DNA of 13,799 bases from Candidatus Stahliibacteriota bacterium (GTDB lineage Bacteria > Hydrothermota > Tepidihabitantia > B3-TA06): contig DAOVCF010000028.1 in the NCBI GenBank assembly GCA_030670165.1, positions 1-13,799 on the forward strand, in the 5' to 3' direction. The first letter of the stretch is position 1. The number at the start of each line of letters is the position of its first letter. Positions 1-6,179 of this stretch are shown here, piece by piece. The notes beneath the pieces were generated by a model. That model was not told where the DNA came from and did not search any database. It saw only the letters and a list, made by a program, of their open reading frames with translations. The position numbers were made by a program, and so were the translations under genes.

Positions 1-20
1 CTCCGCCCCTCGCAATGACA
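1..20. repeat. Truncated REP-like intergenic repeat at the left edge
   Basis: The first bases, just downstream of the ffh stop, end in CTCGCAATGACA. I recognise this as one end of a short palindromic intergenic repeat common in many bacterial genomes, whose other end reads AGATTGCTTC. Only the end is inside the window, so the palindrome cannot be seen. The call rests on familiarity with the motif, not on a visible second copy. It may lie between ffh and its downstream neighbour. Confidence 0.35.
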
Positions 21-28
21 ATGAAGGA

Positions 29-1390
29 TTAGCGGCGTCTCTTCTTCTTCCGCTTCTTCTTGCTCTTGGGACGTACCCGTACCTTACCCGCCCCCATCAT
101 GCGAGAATCAACCCCTGCCCCTTTGACCATCCCCTGCATCATCTCAAGCTGCTTTATTAGCTGGTTGACGTCACTCGGACTTGTGCCTGAACCCTTGGCG
201 ATTCGCAGCTTGCGGCTGCCCGAAAGGATATCCGGGTTGCGCCGCTCCGCAGGCGTCATCGAAAGGATAATCGCCTCGGTGCGCTTTATCTCGGCAGGAT
301 CGAAATCTTCAGGACTCATCCCTCCCGTCATCCCTGCAGGAAGCTTGTCCATAAGCTTCGAGAGATCGCCCATCTTGGAAAGCTGTTTCATCTGAGCTAA
401 AAGATCCTCGAAGTTGAGCCTGTCCTCCATGAGTTTTTCGGCAAGCTCGGCGCTACTCTGCTCGTCAACGACCTGACGCACCTCCTCGGCCACAGAAACG
501 ATATCGCCTTCGCCAAGGACACGGGCGGCGATGCGATCGGGATGGAATATCTCAAGGTCCTCGACCCTCTCCCCTACTCCGATGAAGTAGATGGGCAGGC
601 CGGTAACGTGCCTGAAAGAAAGTGCCGCACCGCCACGCGCGTCGCCGTCAAGCTTGGTAAGGATGCCGCCCGACAGACCCACCTTTGCGTGGAACTCCTG
701 GGTCTGGCGAAGCGCATCCTGACCTACAAGGCCGTCGAGCACGAGCAGGGTGTAGGCAGGGGAAAGCTTGGATTTGATCTCGGCAAGCTCGGCGACCATC
801 TCCTCGTCTATGTGAAGACGCCCGGCAGAATCAATTATGACCAGTTCGTTATTTGATTTCTTCGCGTATTTGAGTGCCGCGGTGCAGGTTTCTATATCGC
901 GGGATGTAGGTTTTGGAGGCCCAAAAAAATCTGCCTTGGCTTTTTTAGCCAGCGACTCCAGCTGCTCGACCGCAGCAGGCCGCTTGATGTCCGCGGCGAC
1001 CAAAAGTGGGTGCTTGCCCGCATACATCTTTGCAAGCTTTGCCGCCATTGTGGTCTTGCCCACGCCCTGGAGTCCGAGGAGCAAAATAAGGGTCGGAGTC
1101 TTTGTGAATCCCAGCTTCTCGGCTTTGCCCCCAAGGAAGAGGGTCAGTTCCTCGTATATAACCCGCAGCGCCTGCTTGCCGGGCTGAAGCGAGCTGTATA
1201 TCTCGGTGGTGTTGAGCTTATCTTCCAGAGAGGTAATGAACACCTTGGCCGCCTTGTAGTTCGTGTCCGCCTCAAGAAGCCTCACGCGCAGGGAGCGCAG
1301 AAACTCCTTGATCTCTTTTTCCGAAAGGCTGCCCCTGCCCAAAAGCTCTCGCTTGAGCTTGGTAAACGCATCTTTCAGAAGGTCAAACAT
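29..1390 (-). CDS. ffh: Signal recognition particle protein Ffh (SRP54 GTPase)
   Basis: Ffh binds the SRP RNA and signal sequences of nascent membrane and exported proteins, and delivers the ribosome to FtsY at the inner membrane. The 453 residues match the usual length. The N-terminal helical domain covers about 1-95. The GTPase domain has the P-loop GLQGVGKTT at 106-114, DSAGR at 187-191, TKLDGDARGG at 245-254 and GVGE at 271-274. The methionine-rich M domain starts near 325 and includes RIAKGSGTS. The protein ends in an almost pure Lys/Arg tail (KSKKKRKKKRRR). The usual ADTYRPAA motif reads ADIKRPAA here. The ATG is supported by the conserved MFDLL start, although the Shine-Dalgarno is weak (AAGG about 11 bases upstream). 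A 261-base gap and a candidate promoter separate it from rpe, so it can be transcribed alone. No SRP RNA gene was found in the window. The identification is secure. Confidence 0.97.
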   Translation of the reverse strand: MFDLLKDAFTKLKRELLGRGSLSEKEIKEFLRSLRVRLLEADTNYKAAKVFITSLEDKLNTTEIYSSLQPGKQALRVIYEELTLFLGGKAEKLGFTKTPTLILLLGLQGVGKTTMAAKLAKMYAGKHPLLVAADIKRPAAVEQLESLAKKAKADFFGPPKPTSRDIETCTAALKYAKKSNNELVIIDSAGRLHIDEEMVAELAEIKSKLSPAYTLLVLDGLVGQDALRQTQEFHAKVGLSGGILTKLDGDARGGAALSFRHVTGLPIYFIGVGERVEDLEIFHPDRIAARVLGEGDIVSVAEEVRQVVDEQSSAELAEKLMEDRLNFEDLLAQMKQLSKMGDLSKLMDKLPAGMTGGMSPEDFDPAEIKRTEAIILSMTPAERRNPDILSGSRKLRIAKGSGTSPSDVNQLIKQLEMMQGMVKGAGVDSRMMGAGKVRVRPKSKKKRKKKRRR

Positions 1391-1436
1391 CTGTGATATT
1401 ACCTTGTTGGCTTTTTTTATTTAAAGTCATTGGGGT

Positions 1437-1465
1437 ATTTTACTTACTTCTCCTTAAAGATGCAA
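1437..1465 (-). promoter_or_regulatory. Candidate sigma70-type promoter for ffh
   Basis: On the minus strand, TTGCAT (1465-1460) is followed after exactly 17 bases by TAAAAT (1442-1437). The -10 matches consensus at 5 of 6 positions and the -35 at 3 of 6. Transcription would start near 1430, about 40 bases before the ffh ATG. It lies in the long rpe-ffh gap, where a separate promoter is plausible. It was judged by eye only. Confidence 0.4.
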
Positions 1466-1496
1466 CCTGCTCGGAAGATGTTTAATGGATATGGAG

Positions 1497-1516
1497 GGCG
1501 GGTTCTCTAACCCGCC
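1497..1516. repeat. Perfect inverted repeat, 8-bp stem with 4-base loop
   Basis: GGCGGGTT (1497-1504) and AACCCGCC (1509-1516) form a perfect GC-rich stem around CTCT. Neither strand has a T-run after the stem, so it is not a textbook intrinsic terminator. It may be a small palindromic intergenic repeat, or a stem that protects the 3' end of the rpe transcript. This part of the rpe-ffh gap shows no coding sequence. Confidence 0.6.
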
Positions 1517-1528
1517 AGATGCCCACAC

Positions 1529-1543
1529 GATTGCTTCACAATC
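1529..1543. repeat. Short inverted repeat containing a GATTGCTTC motif
   Basis: GATTG (1529-1533) and CAATC (1539-1543) pair around CTTCA. GATTGCTTC is the usual opening of the same REP-like family whose other end (CTCGCAATGACA) appears at the window's left edge, in the same orientation. It could be a decayed copy. The 5-bp stem alone could be chance. Confidence 0.3.
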
Positions 1544-1581
1544 TCTTGGGGACCCCGTGTCGTTGCAAGTAATTAATGAAC

Positions 1582-1600
1582 GCAACAAGACGCTTGTTGC
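1582..1600 (-). terminator. Hairpin downstream of rpe, possible weak terminator
   Basis: GCAACAAG (1582-1589) and CTTGTTGC (1593-1600) are perfectly complementary around a 3-base loop. The hairpin lies about 50 bases past the rpe stop. The minus-strand sequence after it (GTTCATTAATTAC) is AT-rich but is not a T-tract. It could end or stabilise the envelope-operon transcript. The stem is certain and the terminator role is inferred. Confidence 0.35.
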
Positions 1601-1651
1601 ACTCCAAAGTTGAATGTAGTATTTGCATTTTGCACTTTGAAATTTGACTTA

Positions 1652-2290
1652 TTAGCCCTTGACGGCGCGCACCACCTCAGAATAGTCGTCGGATTTGAAC
1701 AACGCCGAGCCTACAACGAGTATCGAGGCACCGGCGTTGCGTATATCCGGTGCGGTCTCGGGGTTAACTCCACCGTCAACCGAGATGGGTAAAGAAAGCC
1801 CCTGGCGCTCGATCTCGCGCTTTAAGGTCTCGATGCGGAAAAGCGTCTCGGGAATGAACTTCTGACCTCCAAATCCTGGAAAAACGCTCATTAAAAGCAC
1901 CTGCGAGAGTTTTGGCAGGATCGGATATACACTCTCAAGATGGGTATCAGGGTTTATGCTAATCCCTATAGGCTTGCCCAGTTCAAAGAGCTTAGGCAGG
2001 GTGTCGGAATCCGCGACCTCGATGTGGTAGAGCACCTCGTCCGCGCCGGTTTCGATGAACTTAGGTGCGTAGCGAACAGGATCGGTGATCATGAGATGAG
2101 CGCGAAGCGGCAGCTTTGTGAGATTGCGGAGATGTTTGGTAACAGGCGGGCCGAAGCTTATGTTGGGGACGAAGTGACCGTCCATGACGTCGAGGTGAAA
2201 CGCATCAACCCCTGCTTCTTCCGCGGCCTTGATCTCGGAGCCGAGTCTGGCAAAGTCGCAGTTAAGTATTGAAGCGGAAAACTCGATCAT
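1652..2290 (-). CDS. rpe: Ribulose-phosphate 3-epimerase
   Basis: Rpe interconverts ribulose 5-phosphate and xylulose 5-phosphate in the cytosolic pentose phosphate pathway. The 212-residue TIM barrel is full length. It starts with SASILNCDFARLG and contains HLDVMDGHFVPNISFG. The expected metal ligands are H32, D34, H65 (in AHLMI) and D172 (in SVDGGV). The phosphate-binding loop reads VFPGFGGQ, where the usual residue is Asn (VNPGFGGQ). This position varies in the family (Glu in animals), so activity is expected. The ATG has AAAGGGG (complement of 2300-2306) 9 bases upstream. It follows the second PASTA gene by 74 bases. PASTA genes next to rpe recall the prkC-rsgA-rpe cluster of Firmicutes. 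Confidence 0.96.
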   Translation of the reverse strand: MIEFSASILNCDFARLGSEIKAAEEAGVDAFHLDVMDGHFVPNISFGPPVTKHLRNLTKLPLRAHLMITDPVRYAPKFIETGADEVLYHIEVADSDTLPKLFELGKPIGISINPDTHLESVYPILPKLSQVLLMSVFPGFGGQKFIPETLFRIETLKREIERQGLSLPISVDGGVNPETAPDIRNAGASILVVGSALFKSDDYSEVVRAVKG

Positions 2291-2364
2291 CTACACTATC
2301 CCCTTTCACAACTCATGCGAGCCTTCACCCCTGACCTTGAATATGGCACGCCGCCGGAACCGGA

Positions 2365-3123
2365 TCAGGGTTCCTGGCCTACGGTAAGGTTTATCGTATC
2401 CCCTGGGCCGACCAAAACCCCGGGGTCAGGAGACTGCAGGATAACTATGCCGCCCTTGCCCGCTACCTCCATCTTACGAACCTCACCCAAGACAAGCGAG
2501 TCGGCCTCAAGCATCTCTTTAACCTTCTCCAGAGGTAGATCAATCAGGTTAGCGACAGGGATAGTCTTACCAATCGGGCCTGCAGAGATATAGAGACGGA
2601 GCCTGGTTCCCTTTGCGACGCGAATCTCCGGATCAGGCTTCATGGCAACTATTCTTCCTGCGGGAACACTATCGCTCTGCACGGTATCCACCTGCTCGAT
2701 CTCGAAGTTGCGGCGCTGGGCGATCGCCGTTGCCTGCTCCATGGTAAGGCCCAGGAGATAGGGCACGCGAACCGACTCCTCTCCAGATGATACGGCAAGC
2801 TGCACAATCCTGCCTTTCTTGATCTTGGCTCCGGCACCAGGTCTTTGCGCCACAACTACTCCTTCGGGGTAGAGTGTGTCGGGCCGCTTCTCGTTGGCAA
2901 CTGACTCGAAGCCCTGTTCCTCCAGGAGTACGATCGCCTCCTCCAGAGGCAGACCTACAACCTCAGGAACCTCAACCTCGAAGCCTTTGCTGACGATCAA
3001 AGGCATCACTATATAATTGCCCACTAGGAATCCCAGGAGACCAAGCCCCAAGAATCCGCCGATGACAATTCCTACAATCGCCGAGATTTTCAGGGTACGC
3101 CTACCAGGGGATTTTTCAGACAT
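2365..3123 (-). CDS. Membrane-anchored protein with three PASTA domains (second of tandem pair)
   Basis: The 252-residue protein has a short basic N-terminus, one membrane segment at about 13-42 and three PASTA domains at about 50-114, 118-182 and 187-249. Each domain opens with a VP-type strand (VPEVVGL, VPYLLGL, IPVANLI) and ends in a beta strand such as QLAVSSG. PASTA domains are known from bacterial Ser/Thr kinases and penicillin-binding proteins, where they sense muropeptides or stalled wall synthesis. No kinase or transpeptidase domain is present here. The predicted topology puts all three domains in the periplasm. It starts one base after the upstream PASTA stop (TAGGATG), so translation is likely coupled. 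It is a domain-by-domain paralogue of that neighbour. A scaffold or peptidoglycan-binding role is inferred. Confidence 0.88.
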   Translation of the reverse strand: MSEKSPGRRTLKISAIVGIVIGGFLGLGLLGFLVGNYIVMPLIVSKGFEVEVPEVVGLPLEEAIVLLEEQGFESVANEKRPDTLYPEGVVVAQRPGAGAKIKKGRIVQLAVSSGEESVRVPYLLGLTMEQATAIAQRRNFEIEQVDTVQSDSVPAGRIVAMKPDPEIRVAKGTRLRLYISAGPIGKTIPVANLIDLPLEKVKEMLEADSLVLGEVRKMEVAGKGGIVILQSPDPGVLVGPGDTINLTVGQEP

Positions 3124-3124
3124 C

Positions 3125-3862
3125 CTAACGCAGAACCTCTGCGACCACCAGATCTATCTGCGAGCCATTTGGAGCCATCTCGCCCGCTTTGGGCGTCTGT
3201 TTCATCACAGTCCCCTGATAGTACTCGCCCGTTACCCGATAGGTTATATCGCCTACTACAAAGCCCTTCTCTTCTATCGTTTTGCGAACCGTTGAGAGCT
3301 TACGGCCCGTCACCTTGGGAACCTCAACAAGATTGGGACCAAGGCTCACGAACAACTCAACCTTGTTCCCCTTCTCTACGGTAGTTCCAGCCTCAGGATC
3401 GGTTCCTATCACCAGGTCTTCGGGTAAGGTATCGTATTTTGAGACGACGTCGGAGACGAAGAGTCCGGCGGACTGCAACGACTCGGTTGCCTGAACCAGC
3501 TCAAGGCCGACAAGCTGGGGCACCTGGATCATCGGTCTTCCACTGCTCAAAACGACGCGAATGATTCCACCAGGGCGAATAGACTTACCGGGCTCCGGGT
3601 TCTGGGAAAGTATCACCCCCTCATCAAAATCGCTGGGGTCCTCTCCTGCCGGAAGAATCACGAAGCGGTAAGGTTCAACCACCTCTTCGGCTTCGGCAAC
3701 GCTGAGGCCCACTATCTCAGGGACCGGACGTGGACGACGCGCAAGAAAACCCGGGATCTGCAACCCTATGGTAACCACGGCGGAGATAAGCAAGGCAACC
3801 CCGGCACAGATAAGCACCGAGATCCACAGGGTACGGTTGTTGGATCTTTTTTGTTCGTTCAT
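3125..3862 (-). CDS. Membrane-anchored protein with three PASTA domains (first of tandem pair)
   Basis: The start chosen is the ATG at 3862 (MNEQKRSNNRTLW). GAGGAGGG lies about 9 bases upstream. A longer reading from a TTG at 3880 would begin inside that ribosome binding site. The resulting 245 residues have a basic cytosolic end, a membrane segment at about 13-34 and three PASTA domains at about 45-108, 112-175 and 179-242 (openings VPEIVGL, VPQLVGL, VPKVTGR). No kinase, transpeptidase or catalytic motif is visible. The gene sits 18 bases after the Fn3-like gene and one base before its paralogue. Such anchors could bind peptidoglycan or organise wall synthesis. The partner protein is unknown, and a stand-alone PASTA pair is unusual in a diderm. 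Confidence 0.88.
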   Translation of the reverse strand: MNEQKRSNNRTLWISVLICAGVALLISAVVTIGLQIPGFLARRPRPVPEIVGLSVAEAEEVVEPYRFVILPAGEDPSDFDEGVILSQNPEPGKSIRPGGIIRVVLSSGRPMIQVPQLVGLELVQATESLQSAGLFVSDVVSKYDTLPEDLVIGTDPEAGTTVEKGNKVELFVSLGPNLVEVPKVTGRKLSTVRKTIEEKGFVVGDITYRVTGEYYQGTVMKQTPKAGEMAPNGSQIDLVVAEVLR

Positions 3863-3880
3863 GATGTTATCCCTCCTCAA

Positions 3881-4636
3881 TCAGTCGTTTTCTTCTTCCT
3901 CTTCTTCATCACCCGAACCTCCTAATACAAAAAGCTTTGAACCTCTGACACTGCGCAAGTAACCCTCATCCTCCACACCGGCCTTTACCTGAAGGATGTA
4001 ATTGGCAGGCTTATCCAGTTTATCCGCATCCATCTCCCAAACTACTGTCTTGCCATCCGGTTTAACTGCGGCCTTTACAATAATCTCACCTTTTGGGATC
4101 GGAGCAAGCGTTCCAAGGGTCATAAGCCGAGCCTCGTATTCGCTAATCCCCTCAATGGGATCCCACGATAAGACCACCCTGCCCTCCTCGCCCTCCTCGG
4201 CCAAGACGGTGTCGGGGAGATGAAAGTTGACGCCTGCAAAAGGGATGCAGGTAAACTCCTCAAGCACAAGTGCCCGATCCTGCCTGAGCAGAAGCAACCG
4301 GTAGGTGGCCTCCTCAACGCTCAGGGTTTCAGGATCGCTAAAATACATCTCTGCGGCGAGGGTACGTAAGGTATCCACCACAATGAAATCCCCGTTAACT
4401 TTCCTCTCCACTACCACACCTTCACCATCATCTTCTGAAAGACCCTGCCAGGAAAAATTAACCGCAGCGTATGAGAATGGGCCTTCTTCTTTAGTAAGGC
4501 ATACCGTTTCTGTATGCACCCTTATCTTACCGAGTTCCGTCTCGTATAAAGGCTCATCAAGTCTGTCGCAGTTCAGGGCCAGAAGGACAACCCCGGTTGC
4601 AGCCAGGATGATCATCACCACAAGATATCTTGCCAT
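3881..4636 (-). CDS. Exported protein with two Fn3-like repeats and acidic tail
   Basis: The protein is not assigned to a named family. I chose the ATG at 4636. It overlaps the DUF167 stop by one base (TGATG) and has AAGGAGG about 4 bases upstream. A TTG one codon earlier is also possible. The 251 residues start with a hydrophobic segment (about 4-21) followed by LNC at 21-23, which may be a non-canonical lipobox. Two beta-rich repeats, about 30-135 and 140-240, look like fibronectin type III folds: NFSWQGLSEDD and LSWDPIEGISEYEARL occupy the usual Trp strand. The last residues are GSGDEEEEEEND, a strongly acidic tail. It sits between lpxA-DUF167 and the PASTA pair, suggesting a cell-envelope binding or structural role. 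A lipoprotein or inner-membrane anchor are both possible. Confidence 0.7.
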   Translation of the reverse strand: MARYLVVMIILAATGVVLLALNCDRLDEPLYETELGKIRVHTETVCLTKEEGPFSYAAVNFSWQGLSEDDGEGVVVERKVNGDFIVVDTLRTLAAEMYFSDPETLSVEEATYRLLLLRQDRALVLEEFTCIPFAGVNFHLPDTVLAEEGEEGRVVLSWDPIEGISEYEARLMTLGTLAPIPKGEIIVKAAVKPDGKTVVWEMDADKLDKPANYILQVKAGVEDEGYLRSVRGSKLFVLGGSGDEEEEEEND

Positions 4637-4902
4637 CAATCCTCCTTCTTGCGATCCGTAATCTTACGGCTATCCTGAAATATGTCAAGCGCGAAGGTTT
4701 TATTGCGTGAGTGCTCGCCCTTGATAAGATTAACACCTGAGCGCGGCAGGCCGAAGTGTTTCGCCAACAGCTCGCGGGTCTCCTGGTTAGCCTTGCCCCT
4801 CTCGGGAGCGGAGTGCACCCAGACCTTGAGGTGATCCTTTCGGAGTTCCTCAACGCGTTGTCTTGACGCTTTGGCAACCACGCGCACCTGGATCAAACGC
4901 AT
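4636..4902 (-). CDS. DUF167 / YggU family protein
   Basis: This is a small 88-residue basic protein of the DUF167 (YggU) family. The family hallmarks are VRVVAKASRQRVEEL near the start, then LKVWVHSAPERGKANQETRELLAKHFGLPRSGV and IKGEHSRNKTFAL. The conserved core APxxGKANxE is present at about 32-41. The family is widespread and has a known fold but no established biochemical role. Start and stop fit tight operon packing: the ATG is two bases after the lpxA stop, and its own stop overlaps the next start. Its position among envelope genes may only reflect co-transcription. The family call is firm; the function is unknown. Confidence 0.88.
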   Translation of the reverse strand: MRLIQVRVVAKASRQRVEELRKDHLKVWVHSAPERGKANQETRELLAKHFGLPRSGVNLIKGEHSRNKTFALDIFQDSRKITDRKKED

Positions 4903-4904
4903 AA

Positions 4905-5693
4905 CTAGCGCCCTTGAGTCTTAAGACGAATCCCGCGCCGACTTGAGGTTATAAAGTTCAGAAACTCCGCCACTTCCGGTATCGAACGCTCTTCTGCTGA
5001 AAGCTCGAGAAGCGCCTTGTCGCGCGGTCTGGGGTCCTGGTAAATCATACGGTAGAGTTTTGTTATGAGCGTGCGGCGCTCGAGCGGGAATCCGGCACGC
5101 TCAAGTCCCTTCCGGTTGATGCCCACAATCCTGAAAGGGTGGCCCGAACCCAGAAGGAACGGCGGCAGGTCCTGAGTAAGGTAGGAGTGCGCACCTACCA
5201 TTGCCAGTCTGCCTATGCGAACGAACTGGTGCACGCCGCTTGAGCCGCCAAGAAAGGACCGCTCGCCGATTTCAACGTGTCCTGCAAGCTGGACCCCGTT
5301 GGCGAGGGTTACCTGCCCTCCTAACTTGCAATTATGCGAGACATGTGCGTAGGCCATGACGTATGAGCCATTGCCCACTTTCGTCGTCTCGCCCTCACCT
5401 GTGGCCCTGTGCAGGGTGGCAAACTCCCGAATCGTGACGTTATCTGCAATATCAAGAAAGCTTCGCTCACCCGCAAATCGGGTATCCTGGGGCAAACCGC
5501 CCAACACCGCGTGCTCTGCTATCGTGCAGTTCTTGCCGATACGCACGCAAGGTTTGATGACCGCATGGGAGCAGATGCGTGTCTCGGCTCCGATTATCAC
5601 ATCCTCCTTGATCACTGCGTAGGGACCGGCGCTTACGCCCTCACCGAGCTCTACCTGGGAGGAAACTACCGCAGTCGGATGGATATCTGGCAT
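4905..5693 (-). CDS. lpxA: UDP-N-acetylglucosamine acyltransferase LpxA
   Basis: LpxA moves a 3-hydroxyacyl chain from acyl carrier protein to the 3-OH of UDP-GlcNAc, the first step of lipid A synthesis in the cytosol. The 262 residues match the family length. The left-handed beta-helix hexapeptide repeats fill about 1-190, followed by a helical C-terminus. The catalytic histidine is H120 in YAHVSHNC, aligning with E. coli H125. LAGHVEIG, VHQFVRIG and QDLPPF match conserved blocks, and GINRKGLERAGF matches the NIEGLKRRGF block. The residue aligned with E. coli G173, the acyl-chain ruler, is A168. The ribosome binding site is weak, but MPDIHPTAVV is the expected start. It follows fabZ by 30 bases. 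lpxB, often next, is absent. Confidence 0.96.
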   Translation of the reverse strand: MPDIHPTAVVSSQVELGEGVSAGPYAVIKEDVIIGAETRICSHAVIKPCVRIGKNCTIAEHAVLGGLPQDTRFAGERSFLDIADNVTIREFATLHRATGEGETTKVGNGSYVMAYAHVSHNCKLGGQVTLANGVQLAGHVEIGERSFLGGSSGVHQFVRIGRLAMVGAHSYLTQDLPPFLLGSGHPFRIVGINRKGLERAGFPLERRTLITKLYRMIYQDPRPRDKALLELSAEERSIPEVAEFLNFITSSRRGIRLKTQGR

Positions 5694-5723
5694 CTAAAGG
5701 ATAAGCCTGTAAATTACAACACC

Positions 5724-6179
5724 CTAAGCGTCGGTATTCGAAAAAAGCCCTATAAGAAAGGTTGCCGTGGCTGCCGGCTCGCCGTCTACATGGGCTTGTG
5801 CCTCTATCTTGGCCTGCTCGGTGCGCTCGGCCTCACGGTGATAGATCAACCGGGCGTGCATCTCCAGTTTGTCGCCCGGTCTTACCGCACGGCGGAAGCG
5901 TACCTTGTCCACGCCCATGAAAACCATGTTGCGTTCCTCCGGCTCGGTGCGCGGGCCAAGGATAATGAGGCCCGAAAGTTGAGCCAGCGCCTCGATGATC
6001 AAAACACCAGGCATAACCGGGAAGTCGGGGAAGTGTCCTGCAAAGTAAGGTTCGTTGTGTGTTACGTTCTTATACCCCCAGATCTCTTTCCCCTCGAGCC
6101 GGGTTACCCGGTCAACCATCAGGAAGGGATAACGGTGATGCAGTTTGGCGCGAATGGCGTCTATATCCAAACCTGTCAT
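5724..6179 (-). CDS. fabZ: 3-hydroxyacyl-ACP dehydratase FabZ
   Basis: FabZ dehydrates 3-hydroxyacyl-ACP in fatty acid elongation and so competes with LpxA and LpxD for the same substrate, which explains its place among the lpx genes. The 151-residue hot-dog fold is complete. HHRYPFLMVDRV near the start and AGHFPDFPVMPGVLIIEALAQ carry the catalytic H49 and E63. The start is well defined: AAGGAGG (complement of 6186-6192) lies 6 bases before the ATG. That ATG is inside the lpxC reading frame, giving a 68-base overlap. The enzyme is separate from LpxC here, unlike the LpxC-FabZ fusions of Bacteroidetes, although the gene order is the same. Confidence 0.96.
   Translation of the reverse strand: MTGLDIDAIRAKLHHRYPFLMVDRVTRLEGKEIWGYKNVTHNEPYFAGHFPDFPVMPGVLIIEALAQLSGLIILGPRTEPEERNMVFMGVDKVRFRRAVRPGDKLEMHARLIYHREAERTEQAKIEAQAHVDGEPAATATFLIGLFSNTDA

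Noticed and set aside
1391..1651. SRP RNA (4.5S) gene near ffh
   Set aside because: The conserved GGAA tetraloop and flanking SRP RNA motif were not found in this gap or any other.
3863..3880. TTG start at 3880 for the first PASTA gene
   Set aside because: It would lie inside the ribosome binding site that serves the ATG at 3862, and the extra residues are not family-like.
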